A stretch of 64,000 nucleotides of DNA from Thamnaconus septentrionalis (Eukaryota > Chordata > Actinopteri > Tetraodontiformes > Monacanthidae). Location: positions 19,718,361 through 19,782,360 of the forward strand of contig CM020501.1 in NCBI GenBank assembly GCA_009823395.1. Direction: 5' to 3'. Position numbers and translations under genes: made by a program. Below are positions 1 to 18,557 of the stretch, piece after piece. Every line of letters begins with the position of its first letter. The stretch's first letter is position 1. The notes beneath the pieces are model-generated. The model was given only the letters and a program-made list of their open reading frames with translations, was not told where the DNA came from and did not search any database.

Positions 1-1287
1 TTTTTAGTGCAGAATGGCACATTTATGCAAGAAAAAACAAGAAACAAATGACCGTAAATTATTGATTTTCTTTAACTAATACTTTTGTTTTCGTTTTGTA
101 TCAGCAATTTATGGGAGGCCCATTTAAGAAAGTCCTTCACCACCACCAAGGTTAAACAAAAGGTCAAACAAAAAAAAAAGTACACATCACTCTGACTGCT
201 GATATCAACAGGAGTCCTGATGAATCAGTGGCGGAGGTGGAAAATATACTTTGGGTGGCTCGATTTCAACAAAGGTTCTGCAATCGTTTCGCAAACAGGT
301 TTTGAATAAACAACTGAAAGTCACGTTTTCTCATTTACACCTACAAAATGCTATAATATAATATGTAATTTAATATAATATAATATTTAATGGGGCAGCC
401 AATTTGACAGATTCCAGGAATTTTCCCTCACCAAAATGCTGACTTTTTCCCACAGAAAATGAGAAATCTCAAATTACTGTGTATGATCTGCTTTCTTGCT
501 CAGTGAAAACAGGGCTGAGGCTGTGGTGTTGAGATTCCGATGGGACCTTGAGGAGCCTAGCAGGGCCCTGTGATGATAATACTGGAATGAGAAACAATGT
601 TGGCTCAAGTTCAAAACATTGTTTTGACTCCTCCCTGCTGCACAGCAGGCATCCTTATTAAAACTTTGTATCCGGAACATCGCAAGCATGCTGTAACAAG
701 ACCCTCTCCCCTGTCAGATTAGTTTTGCGATACATTTTCACAGGTCATTTTGAAATACAGACTTTTCTCTGTACTGTTACTTGGAAGTTTTCAGATACGA
801 CAGATATTGTCATAATCCAAACAGATTAAACAGACGGGGTGTTTATATTCCATTTTTCCCCTGAAATATTCTCATGTATTTTTGAACGAGTAGTCAACAC
901 ATTTCAGCTCCACAATCATATCTTTGTAATACGCTCATCCAATAAAGCGCTGCAATGTGAATTTTGCGAGAACTGCCTGGATCAGCACAACCACCAGCTG
1001 GCCATTGTGGTTTCCATTGCAGTTTCCAGAGTTTGGCTGCAGCGTGTTGGAGTGGTGCAAGGGTGGGAAAACTCTACTGAGGTTTGGACTCAGTTCTGCT
1101 GGAAGGGAGTCACCAGCGGTCAGCGGAATGTGTGTGTGTGTGTGTGTGTGGGATCGTTACTGTCAGTAAGTGAAGGACACTGGACAGCTGATCATTAAAA
1201 ATCTCATGCTGTGAAAAAACTTTTCTCTGATGTATTCTAAAAGTGATCATTTCCCAGATGTGTGGAAAAAGTCCCTTTCTTCTTAGC

Positions 1288-1530
1288 CCTTAGTGATGTC
1301 ACATAGGGCATGGTCACCTTCCCCAGGTTGGTGACAACACGTCCAGCCAGGCTTTAGCTCTGCCCTCTGAGACAACCTTGCTTTGCCAGACTCTGTAAAG
1401 TAGCCCCTTGTGATGTCACAAAGGGGGCGTTAGCTCCCATGTGGATGTTCCAAAAAGAGCTTCAGTTTCATCAGGAAGCAAAAACCTGGCATTTCAGCTG
1501 TAAGCACAGGGCTAAACATGCTTTCTGAGA
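1288..1530 (+). repeat. Dispersed TGATGTCACA repeat, copy 1
   Basis: Shares ordered blocks with copies near 7896, 24280, 36864 and 50140: a TTGTGATGTCACAAAGG palindrome, a CCACCTCC/CCAGCCAGG stretch, and an end block like GCAGGAGGCTGTAAACAAAGGGCT. No coding potential; probably a MITE or SINE-like family. Confidence 0.5.
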
Positions 1531-1862
1531 GCGTTCTTGTTTTTTTCTATGTGGGACCTTTCAGTGGAGAGTAGTTGTTTTATCAAGAATAATGATTAAT
1601 AAAAACTTCTGTGCAAGGCGTTTTTCAGGGCTTCTCTTAACTTGGTGCCTTTATACAGAAACTCCTCCAAAAGACTGAACTGTTCGGGGCCTCGGGGCTT
1701 GGAAGACCTTCACATTCCATCTCATAATTTCACCATTGTATAGCTGGCTGCCGGTCGAATGGAAATGTAGCCTGAAGAAATCATAAAAAAAAAAAAAACC
1801 CTTCATGGTAGCCTGAGGGGGGACGGGTCTTCCGTATGCCTTCACATCAGCCCAGGCTGAAG

Positions 1863-1893
<31 letters not shown>

Positions 1894-3008
1894 GGGGCGA
1901 GCGAGCATTTGGCTCACATCTCTCGGGTGTGCTGGTGCATTTTTGGCTGGTTTCCATTTCAACTGCAGGGGCTTGTTGAGGCGTTGAACCGCAGATTATG
2001 TCTGATAACGGCCTCGGCCTCGAGTGGCAGCAGCACAAAGAGCGATTGTGCCGTTTGTGAAGTGTGCCGACGAAACTGTGGCGCTCGCAAAGTCAAAACA
2101 AACAAACAGACTCCTCGTCGGCAGCTTTTGCAGCAACCTCGAGCCACTGCTGAGCCCAACCAGGAACCACTGGATATCTTTCATCTTGTTACTTATTTAT
2201 CAATTTCTATCTATCTATCTATCTATCTATCTATTCATTCTGTATTCCATTCATTTGTAAAATAAAGAACTGAAGAATTGAATGTGAAAAACATTGTTCC
2301 CAGAGTCTGCAGTGAAAGGTTGCAGAAAGAAGATTTTTTTTTTTTTCCAAGAAGTTTTGTTTTTCTGTGAGTTTTCCACTCAAGCTCGCAGGCAGGCTAG
2401 CATGCCTCGTTAGTGTCTAGCATTGAACAGCCATCGACCTTTGTCCCATTCATCTCTTGTCTCTGTTGCCCTTCTTTCATTCCATCGTATTTATCATTTG
2501 CAGATGTTGAACCCCACCCCTGCCCCCCCTCCCTCTACCGCTGTTCCCTCCCACTCTTCCTACGGTTGCACACAACATCCCAGCATGCAGCTCACACTAC
2601 AGGTCCACACGACACAGAGCCAGGGAGCCTCTCCAGGACACGGTGCATGAGCGTCTACACAAGTTTTGTTTTGTTTGCATTACTAGATGAAAGTGACACA
2701 AAGGCACAAGAAGTATGTGAAGTTGTGACATTCGACAGGTGCGCAATATACAACTCCCCCCGAACTGCTTTGTTCGGGTAGCCGGAAAACTGAGGTCCTG
2801 CCGCTCCACCCTTTCATCCCTTTGAACCCCAGCCGCGGAATCCAGCTCCTGGCCGCGACGCAACGCCCTGTTGAGTCTCACAGCCGCGGGCTCGGGACCC
2901 TCCTGGACAGAGGGAAGGAACAGGCAGCAGCAAAACTCCACCCGACACAGTCATTGTCATCACCTTCACAGTCTTAATCTCTCTGCACATGCAGCTGCTG
3001 CCGATGCA

Positions 3009-3053
<45 letters not shown>

Positions 3054-3535
3054 CTGCTACTGCACCGCTCTGATGTGTTTCATCATGTCTCAGCCAGAGA
3101 GACAAAGAAAAGCTGCAGTTCACATGCGCACAGTCCTGCATGTGCATGGCAGCGCTGCACGCACACACACAGACACACACACACACATTGAGTGTGAGAG
3201 CCTGCATTAGGGCGACGCTTTGAAGTCCCGCTGTGCTGCCAGACATGACTTGAGGACCTTCTGGAAAAAGAGGTTTTGTTTGAGCTTCACATGTCAACAA
3301 AGAATCCGCCTTGAAGGAGGGAGACTTTTTTTCCCACCCTATGCACCAGCAATTTGTCCAGTTTCAGTTTGTGGAAGGCAATATCCATCCATTAATCCAT
3401 CCATCCATCCATCCATTTATTTTCTATACCCATTTCCATTTGCATTCAGGGTTGTGGGGAAAAGAAATATTGTGGTAAAAAAAAAAAAAAAAACCACCTG
3501 CAGCTTTCAAATGTATATTTCACACATTCACCCAG

Positions 3536-3660
3536 CCATCCATCCATCCATCTTTGATTGACATTCAAACGCTTATCCTGCAGTCTCACGGGTGCTGGAG
3601 TCACTCCCAGCTGTTTCGGGGCGAAGGCGGGGTTACACCCTGCTGGTTTTCAGCCGTGTG
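3536..3660 (+). mobile_element. L2-like LINE 3' end fragment
   Basis: CATCCATCCATCCATC followed by CGCTTATCCTGCAG, GGGTGCTGGAGTCACTCCCAGCTG and GGGGCGAAGGCGGGG, the usual fish LINE tail in a diverged copy. A related partial tail with CCAT repeats is at 3386-3450. Confidence 0.6.
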
Positions 3661-3981
3661 GTTTCAAGCCTTCTGAAAAAGCCTTGCATGTGAGGGAGTA
3701 AAAGACGGACTTTTCTCATTCCTTTGGAGTTCACCAGCAGACTGAAGACACGCACTGTTGTCGTGAAACACTTGGGAATTCTGCCTTTAATGAAACCACC
3801 GACTGGAAAACAGTGGAGAGGATCCGTGTTCTGTCTTCTGTGCTCAATGCGCTGCGCGGCTGCTTGCGAGGCCTTTAGAGGTTGCTTGTGCATGTCTGAC
3901 TTGAGCTGTGAAATAAAGAAATGTTTTCCAACAGATGTTTAGAAGGATGGATATTTGTTTCTTTACTAATCTGTCCTGTAC

Positions 3982-5174
3982 TTAAAGGTCAGGTGCAATA
4001 TTTGGAGATTTGGAGAAGAAACAGCGACATCAAGCGGTTTCATTTTAGATTGCAGCACTCACCCACTCATCCTCCCCCTCTCAAGCTTGCCAGTGAGCTA
4101 CAATGGCCTGTGCACACAAACCTGGATACCTCATACCACCTTTTTCTTCGTTGGTTTCTTTGAGGATGCGAGCAGTCACCCCAATTATGAAACGCGTCAG
4201 GTGATCTGGATTGTCCTGTCAGGCTGGGACTCAAGGCAGGACTCAGACACAGAGGGTAGGGAGAGGCAAAGATTTTTATTGTACCCAACACACGCTACAC
4301 CTCTAGACCAAGTGATCAAAATAACCAGGCTGTGAAACTCCCAGAGTCCCTAATCTATGAAAATGGGCAAGAAATAAGTTGCTCAAGGGATAAAGGGCAG
4401 AGGATGGGGGAAAAACAAGGGATAAACAAAAAATCACTCCAAAGGAGGAAAATGGGGCAAGCTACACATAACTAAAGGATAAACCTAGACTAAAACAGAT
4501 CAAAACCAAAACCGCACACTAGGAGGAATGCAAAAGGGCTAATAAAGCAGAAACAAAAAAAAAAATTACTCTTTAAGAGGGGCAAAAATAGCAGAATCTC
4601 AGAAACAATTAACTAAATTTTGACTAAGAACAAAAAATTATCAAGAACAAAAAAAAATCACTCGTCTTCGAGGATGAACCGGTTTACTGTGAGTTTTCTT
4701 GGGCTGTGGCAGGGAGCTAGACGTGACGGCACAAGACAAGGGAGACACAGACTATTTAAACACATGAGGTGATGAGGCACAGGTGGAGACATTGGGTAAT
4801 TGGGTCAGACGCACAGGTGGCACATGAGGAGGGGTAAGTGATCTGAAACGAGAGGAAGGTTAGTAAGGATGTCAAAATAAAACAGGAAATGACAAGACAA
4901 CACCAAGACAAGACGCAACCTCACCGCAGTGTGACATGTCCACACCAGGCTTCCTTAGAAATATGGTGGAGCAAGATGGCAGCTAACTGGGACCAAGACC
5001 GTTGCTGTATATTTGTATGTAGATAAGTAAGAACCATTCTTTGGGGGGGAAAACCAAATTGCTTTTATTGTACTGCCAGTATACACGTTTATTAATGTAT
5101 TAGTGGGCAGCATATTAAGCTTTTACTGATAGAAAGCGTAAAAACCAGGCCAAATATTACACACTGGACCTTTA
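3982..5174 (+). mobile_element. TTAA-type MITE, interrupted by the solo LTR
   Basis: The left end TTAAAGGTCAGGTGCAATAT at 3982 and right end ACACACTGGACCTTTA near 5174 are the degenerate inverted ends of the same family as 9981-10224 and 51683-52021. The left arm shares long similarity with the copy in the slc27a1 intron (tggataCCTCAT-type text), the right arm with 51.9-52.0 kb. The solo LTR at 4217-4936 splits it. Confidence 0.6.
4217..4936 (-). mobile_element. Solo LTR of an endogenous retrotransposon
   Basis: Starts TGTCA and ends TGACA, with a 5-bp target duplication TGTCC at 4212-4216 and 4937-4941. There is no internal coding region, so it is a solo LTR formed by LTR-LTR recombination. 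On the minus strand a TTTAAATAG TATA-like box precedes a GTGTCTCCC stretch, fitting an LTR promoter. The 720-bp length and 5-bp duplication fit a Gypsy/Ty3 group LTR, but this is an inference. It is inserted in a MITE. Confidence 0.8.
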
Positions 5175-5832
5175 CATTGCAGATGCCAGACGAACGCAGT
5201 AGCTTCCATGTTGCACCTCAGTGGCTGCTCCAAGTCGTGTGATTGCGGCACTTTGGGCCCCCCCAGCTGCCTGTTCTCCGCACCTAAAGTGGCGCAAATG
5301 AGTGGGTATGCGCGATATGACTCGCACAAGATAATTACAAAACAATATCGCAGCCTAATTACCCCCGTAGTCCCACCACCCCTATATTCTCACCTACAAA
5401 TTATGGACCGGCAGCAGCTCCGGCAGGAAGTGGTGCGACACGGTGAAAGTGACGAGCGGAGGCAGGAATTTGGCTGCGGGACGGCAGAATTAGCCGTAAA
5501 TCACGGGGTCGTTAAAGTCAGACGGGCGCCGCAGGGCGAAGCGAGGCTTCAGCTGCTGCCTCAGCACAAATTACCGCACAAGTCGGCGCATCAAACGACC
5601 ACTAAAATATTTTCCCTTTTGAGAGAGTAAACACAAACAGAGTGAGAGACAGACTGAGAGCATCTGTCTGTGGGTCTGTTTGGACGACCTGTAAACACGT
5701 GCGCGTGGCTGTTGATCCGTGCAGGACACAGAACTTTGACTTCCTGTCCAGACTGAAGCATCAAGGAAACAGCTGCAAAACACGCAGCCTGCAGCCACGT
5801 CACCATTGGTGAACTCAATTATTTATCGAGAT
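5175..5832. other. Unassigned spacer before the LINE
   Basis: GC-richer than its surroundings between 5210 and 5580, with a 140-codon plus-strand open frame at 5208. No recognisable domain, so I do not call a gene. Confidence 0.4.
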
Positions 5833-5844
5833 GTGTTTTTTAAA
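5833..5844 (+). repeat. 5' target-site duplication of the LINE
   Basis: GTGTTTTTTAAA, identical to 7356-7367. The T-run followed by A fits nicking by an LINE endonuclease. The ATG at 5831 lies in this flank, so the apparent start of the LINE frame is genomic and not part of the element. Confidence 0.8.
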
Positions 5845-7355
5845 CGGCGGAGGGCCTCGACAGCCCGGGCCTCGGAAGCAGCCTCTGGCTGTTGGGACAT
5901 GGAATGTCACCTCGCTGGGGGGGAAGGAGCTCAAGATTGTGAAGAAGGTTGAGAGGTACCAGCTAGATATAGTCGGGCTCACCTCCACGCACAGCATGGG
6001 CTCTGGAACCCAGCTCCTCGAGAGGGGCTGGACTCTCCATTTTTCTGGCGTTGCCCGCGGTGAGCGGCGGCGGGCTGGTGTGGGCGTGCTTATTGCCCCA
6101 CAGCTTAGCCGCCACGTGTTGGAGTTCACCCCAGTGAACGAGAGGGTCGCGTCCCTGCGCCTTCGGGTTGGGGACAGGTCTCTCACTGTCATTTCGGCCT
6201 ATGGCCCGAATGGCAGTGCAGAGTACCCAGCCTTCTTGGAGTCCTTGGTAGGGGTGCTGGATGGTACTCCGACTGGGGACTCCGTTGTTCTGCTGGGGGA
6301 CTTCAACGCACATGTGGGCAGCGACAGTGCGACCTGGAGAGGCGTGATTGGGAGGAACGGCCTCCCTGATCTGAACCCGAATGGTGTTTTGTTGCTGGAC
6401 TTCTGTGCTAGTCACAGTTTGTCCGTGACAAACACCATGTTCGAGCACAGGGGTGTTTACTGGTGCACTTGGCATCAGGATGCCCTGGGGCGGAGGTTGA
6501 TGATCGACTTTGTCGTTGTGTCATCTGACCTCCGTCCCTGTGTCTTGGACACTCGGGTGAAGAGAGGGGCTGAGCTGTCAACTGATCACTACCTGGTGGT
6601 GAGCTGGATCTGCTGGTGGGGGAGGAGACCGGAAAGACCCGGCAGGCCCAAACGTATTGTGAGGGTCTGTTGGGAACGTCTGGTTGAGCCCTCTGTCAGT
6701 GCGGTCTTCAACTCCCACCTCCGGGAGAGCTTCTCCCAGATCCCGGGGGAGGTCGGAGACATTGAGTCCGAATGGACCATGTTCTCCGCCTCTATTGTTA
6801 ACGCAACTGCTCGTAGTTGTGGTCGTAAGGTCTCCGGTGCCTGTCGTGGCGGTAACCCCCGAACCCGGTGGTGGACACCGGAAGTAAGGGATGCCGTCAA
6901 GCTGAAGAAGGAGTCCTATCGAGCCATGTTGGCTCGTGGGACCCCGGAAGCAGCTGACAGGTACCGGCAGCTCGGGCGGTAGCGGAGGCAAAAACTCGGG
7001 CTTGGGAGGAGTTCGGGGAGGCCATGGAGGAGGACTTTCGGTCGGCCTCGAAGAAATTCTGGCAAACCGTTCGGCGCCTCAGGAGGGGGAAGCAGTTCGC
7101 CACCGACACTGTTTATGGTGCAGGTGGGGAGCTGTTGACTTCGACTGGGGATGTTGTCTGGCGGTGGAAGGAATACTTCGAGGTTCTCCTCAATCCCGCC
7201 GTCACGTCTTCCGGGGGTCCCACAGGATGAGCTGGAGGAGGTGACTGGGGCCAGGGAGGTCTGGGCATCTCTGCTGAGGCTGCTGCCCCCGCGACCCGAC
7301 CCTGGATAATGCGGAAGAAGAAGAAGAACAAGAAGAAGAAGAAGAAGAAGAAGAA
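5845..7355 (+). mobile_element. Non-LTR retrotransposon (LINE), 5'-truncated and internally deleted
   Basis: Frame 2 from about 5857 codes an APE-type endonuclease: [30 protein letters not shown], a [14 protein letters not shown] stretch and [11 protein letters not shown]. It stops at 6982. The frame then shifts to frame 1 (AEAKTRAWEEFGEAMEED, from about 6983) and continues to RRLRRGKQFA and YFEVLLNPA near 7200. There it jumps directly to the extreme C-terminus in frame 2 (LLRLLPPRPDPG, stop at 7307-7309), so the whole reverse-transcriptase core is missing. The 3' end is a GAA-rich tail. Flanking 12-bp direct repeats mark the insertion. It resembles fish LINEs often annotated as RTE- or Rex-like, but the family was not determined. 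It is not a functional gene. Confidence 0.88.
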
Positions 7356-7367
7356 GTGTTTTTTAAA
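7356..7367 (+). repeat. 3' target-site duplication of the LINE
   Basis: Exact 12-bp copy of 5833-5844, immediately after the GAA-rich 3' tail of the element. Confidence 0.8.
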
Positions 7368-8790
7368 AATTATTTTGGAGCTAACGCTCATCATTTTTAT
7401 TTAGGATGTGTGGTGTGTTGATTTGTCCAATAAGACGTCGTACAAAAGTACGAAGTTCTAGAGGGTTAAATATTGAAAAAACAAGCAATCACGCACATGG
7501 ATTTCCAGTTGTTTGGCCAGAGGAGCAGTCCCAGTCTCCAGGTGACCTCCCAAGAGAGAATCCATATCCATATGGAGTAAATGGGGTGAACTCCTGTCCG
7601 ATTGGCTATTATTTGATTGCATGGAGGGGTCGTGATTTAGACCCAACCCTCTGGTTGGCTTCTTCTGGAACCTCCTTATGATGCGCCCAATAGAAGCAGT
7701 TGATGCACTAAGAGTGTGATAGATGAGGAAGACTCTTCCTACTTATTTTCTTTGTTAAAATGAATTTTTACCCCAACACGTGCAAACCTTTTTTTTCTCA
7801 TGTCCATTCATCAAGCAGCGACTTAAATGTCCCATATTATTCCACATTTTTATTTTAATTTTTACAAAAATAACACATTGCTCATTCCAATCTGCCACTT
7901 TGTGATGTCACAAGGGGCACTGATACCCCTCCTAAAGTTGGCCACCACAACCCCTTCCACCTCTGCTTTTTGTCCCCTTTCAAACCTACAGAAAATCCAT
8001 CAGCAAAGTAGTTCACACGTTTTTAGCGGCTGTCTGAAAACAGAGGGCTAAAGATAAATCTGAATGGCTGCCGAGTAGGTGAAAAAAAAAAAATCTGAAA
8101 ATGGACCCAATGTTGCAATTTAAGGGACTGGTGTCTTTTTTTTACGAGATGTTTGTGGGCATGAAGCAGGACGGTGAACCGTGTTTTATGACTTTTTGTA
8201 TCATCTTTCCACTGAGTGAAGTTTCTGCGGTTGTTTGGCTCCAGAGAGGCGCCGCGGAACCAATTTGAGGGAACCACCGAGGCTGTAAAAGAGCCCCGAA
8301 CAGGCGGCGGTGGAGCTGCACCTCCTCCTCCTCCTCCTCCTCCCCCTCCTCCACCACTGAGAACTGAGCTGTGCCGAACAGCTGGCTGGGAGGATTCACT
8401 GTTTTTCCCACAAGGACACCTCGGCGGGGCCACATTACGACGATGACGACGATGATGGCGATGATGATGGTGATGATGATGATAATCGCCTGCACAAGTG
8501 GCCCGGCACCTGTTTGATTTGACACGACGGAGGAGAAACACCGGCGGAGACGACGGCTCTCCAGGTTTCACGGCCGCTGTTCACTGCGTCTTGATTGAGG
8601 TGCTTCCTGCAGCCGCAGCGGCAGCAGCAACAGCAGCGGCCGGATATTTGCACAAACAGGCCATCTGGCATCCCGGTGGTCCGGCGCCTTGTGTTGATCC
8701 ACAAATTAGCTGATCCATCCAGAATTCAGAGCTACTTTTTAGAGAGGAACCAAGCGGAAATACTAAGCTGGTAATAATAACCGCTGCTAT

Positions 8791-8823
<33 letters not shown>

Positions 8824-9492
8824 GGTGATTTTACTCAGACTGGCAGGAACCCGTGAGAAAACTGGTCGAGAAACTGGGCCAACATCAGCAGAACAGCTGC
8901 ATCAGATTTTAATAAAGAAAAAAAAAACTTCTGGAAACACGAGGAGTATAAACGGATACAATCGGAGTCATTATTAGGCCAATTATACTCATAAATTAGA
9001 AAATGTTTCTTTGGCACGTTGGATGTAAACAACCACCGTTCAAAAACAACTTATGAGGGAACATCATAAAATCAATCAGATTTTTTTTGACAAAGGAGGA
9101 GATGGAGCAGTTATTGCACAAGCAAAAAGTTGATTTCTGTCACAAATTAAAGTCCTTTTTATTCTGGGTTTGCAGACGCAGGTAGTTGATGTCGAACCTT
9201 TAAAGGTCCCAGATGACAAGTTTTAGATTTTCTAACTTTTTTTTCATTCACTCCACTGGAACAGCCTGACATTACTGATTTTTAAAAAAAGAACTCTTGA
9301 CGTCCATGAAACCCTGCTTACTGTCAAACTGATGCTGTGATGACCCTTCCACATGTTTGGAAGGAGACGAAAAGGGGGTTGTGGATTAGTCCGAAAAACA
9401 AAAATATTACATTTGATATTTGGATTTTTGAATTGAAGTGTCGAGTGTGATTAATACAAAAAATACAATACAGTTGTTGACAAAATAAAGCA
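7368..9492. other. Spacer downstream of slc27a1
   Basis: No supported gene. Contains CTC tract (8323-8351), ATG/GAT tract (8440-8483), GCAGCA tract (8617-8637) and CA tract (8791-8819), plus dispersed repeat copy 2. Confidence 0.5.
7896..8050 (+). repeat. Dispersed TGATGTCACA repeat, copy 2
   Basis: Contains CTTTGTGATGTCACAAGG, then CCACAACCCCTTCCACCTC and the end block GCTGTCTGAAAACAGAGGGC. Confidence 0.5.
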
Positions 9493-9498
9493 TTTATT
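9493..9498 (-). terminator. slc27a1: slc27a1 polyadenylation signal AATAAA
   Basis: The plus strand reads TTTATT, AATAAA on the minus strand, 44 bases past the slc27a1 stop codon. If used, the 3' UTR is only about 60-70 nt, unusually short for a vertebrate gene. No competing canonical signal lies between it and the stop. Confidence 0.5.
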
Positions 9499-9541
9499 CA
9501 AAGTAAACTCCTCCTCCTTCTCTCTCACTCTCCCTCAGGCC

Positions 9542-16337
<6,796 letters not shown>

Positions 16338-16345
16338 GGTTCTGC

Positions 16346-16650
16346 CTGAGAGAACACCAACAGAGACGTCGAGGAGCAGGAGGGGATAATAAGAACAAAC
16401 AAGGGCAATGTGAAAATGTGCAAAGTGTAAATGGAGGACGGAGAGGAGGAGGAGGAGGAGGAAGAAGAGGGTTTACCTGTCCAGGTGTTCTGTATGGAGA
16501 ACAGTTCATCTGAAGAAAGTAGCCTGTCGGAGCAAAGTTAGAGATCCATCCAGCAGCCCGGGAGGACGGCAGTCAGAGATAAAATGCCGAGATGAGTGGC
16601 AACATGTTAGTTCTGACTCATCAACTCTTGCACCACTGCAGTCAGTGGGA
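16346..16650 (-). other. slc27a1: slc27a1 intron and putative 5' untranslated exon
   Basis: On the minus strand the ATG exon begins at a good 3' splice site (ctctcag, exon start 16345), eight bases before the ATG. A 5' splice site (gtaaac) lies at 16476, so a non-coding exon probably runs upstream from 16477. The transcription start and promoter could not be located; no TATA box is obvious. The 130-bp intron is rich in GGA on the plus strand. Confidence 0.45.
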
Positions 16651-16799
16651 CTCCCATACGTCACCTGACTGACTGACGGCTTTATTTATTGAAACGACGA
16701 CAGATTTTTCAGACAGAAGGAAGGAGCCCTCAGAGGGTCGTCTTATTGGAACGAACAAAAGTTCTGTGTGCGTGTGATAAAAAAAATACATCACAGGAG

Positions 16800-18051
16800 C
16801 TCAGCTTAAGTAACAGAAGCTTTAATAAACTTTGTGGTTCATAATTCTTTGAAGGGAAAAAAAAAACATAGTACCAAACAACGAAAAGTAGAAAAATAAG
16901 TTCATACCTTCAACTAGAAAACCAATAGTAGAAAATGAGGGACAGAACCACAACAACAACAATAATAACAAGAGTCGTACATTCACAAGAGTGCTGCATG
17001 AAGCATACAACTTTTTCACCATGCGTGAATTAACAAAGACAAAAATAACATCAAGGGTCACAGGTGACATACAGCTGCATTTAAGAACCACGGGACTGTT
17101 TCCGTGTTTAAACAAAAAACCAGTTCACTGTAACACAAAAGCAATATTACAAAAACACATGAAACGACTGATCCAAGAGCAACAGTGAAAAAAAAAAAAA
17201 GGGAAAGTGCCTCCTCTTCTGGTTCCATGAAACGGAAAGAAAAATTCAAAGTGTTCACATTCTGTGAGTGAAGCCGGTTCTTTTAGTGACAGGAAGTCTG
17301 CGCTCCAAAAATAAAACAGAGGAAAAAGTGCATTAAACGATAAACTACCATTCAAGCTCATACAGTCACTGAGAAGAAATGGAAGGTAACAGCTTAGAGG
17401 AAAAACAATGGAATTTCATTCCACAGATAAAGCTTAATAACCATCGCTTGCAGGTTTATCACAGGGACGGATCTGTCTTTTGTTTTTTTTTTCATGACTA
17501 CAGCAGTGATGAATGTCATGAGAAAATAAATTCAACTGCAGGCCAACGTGCAGCATTTTTGTTTTTTTTAAAAAAAAGCCACAAGTGATTCAAATCTTCA
17601 CTCATTTTGTTGTGAGTAAAAAGCAGATCCACCCTTGACATAAATAAGGAACTTTCTATTAGCGCACGCTGCAAACACTGAGAGCATCTTCTCCTTCTTT
17701 AATCACCATCACCGTTGCATTTTTTGCAAGCCAAAGATATGAAGGACTTTACTGTCCTCGCTTGGAAATAAATTAATGTGACTCAGCAATACCTCCCAAT
17801 GCTCCGAAGGCAACATGAATTAAATTAAAGTTGAGACACGTTCTGACGACCATGATATATATCTCCTTCACTCAGACCGCTCCGAACCGCTCCAAACCGT
17901 ATTACCGTCGCCCCTTCTTCCGTATGAAATGTCAGTTGCGACCTTTTACACGTCGCTCTGCCACAAAAGCAATGAAAGTCATGAAAACAGAATGAGTGAG
18001 GAAAAGGAATCAAAGTACTGAGGTAAAGTGTAAACTCCCTGACCCACTACC

Positions 18052-18100
<49 letters not shown>

Positions 18101-18471
18101 ACACTGCATCTTCAGTTCCCCGAACGAGCCGGAATCCAAATACTGACATCTACGACAATACGTCATTACAGTTGCTGCATTATTACATATTGATTCAACT
18201 TCAACAGGAAAAAAAATGTGAGATATGTAAATATATACTTTATCTCTCTATATATATATTTCCCTTATGTTGTCATTCAGAATAAATCTCCTGTTTGTTT
18301 TTACCTAAAATTTCAGATCTATGTAAAAAGCAGTTGTATGCAGTCAAAGATTGTTTCTGACTTTTTTTTTTTTTTTGGTCTAGTAAATCTAAATCTTTGA
18401 AACTACAACTGTGATTATTTGCGCTGAAAAAGACGATCGTCCACATCCAGGTGATGGATGACGTGAAGACT
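16800..18471 (-). other. adgre5: Probable 3' UTR of the adhesion GPCR gene
   Basis: Downstream of the stop at 18472 there is no coding sequence until the slc27a1 5' exon. The stretch is AT-rich with ACC/ATC repeats at 18052-18101. On the minus strand ATTAAA occurs at 16826-16821, followed about 20 bases later by a plausible cleavage region. A 3' UTR of about 1.67 kb is inferred; there is no direct evidence. Confidence 0.35.
16821..16826 (-). terminator. adgre5: Candidate polyadenylation signal ATTAAA
   Basis: The minus strand reads ATTAAA in a TTTATTAAAGC context, just before the slc27a1 5' region. It is the best-placed signal I see for ending the GPCR transcript before its neighbour. Confidence 0.35.
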
Positions 18472-18524
18472 TCATATGTGGGACTCTTTCGTGGACTGTC
18501 CACTCCGAGAAGCCTGCGATAAAA

Positions 18525-18557
<33 letters not shown>

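Larger units (their letters stand above)
1..3981. other. Repeat-rich spacer left of the MITE
   Basis: No supported gene. Holds a TG run (1129-1149), GA tract (1869-1892), ATCT tract (2207-2237), CA tract (3010-3049), the dispersed repeat at 1288-1530 and LINE tails after 3386. Open frames here show no domain or splice structure. Confidence 0.5.

Noticed and set aside
5208..5630. 140-codon plus-strand frame before the LINE
   Set aside because: No known family, no supporting splice sites; partly overlaps the MITE edge region. Left as unassigned spacer.
5831..5857. ATG at 5831 as start of a fish gene with an endonuclease domain
   Set aside because: The ATG and first codons lie in the target-site duplication and flank. 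The coding part is a broken LINE with a frameshift and missing reverse transcriptase.
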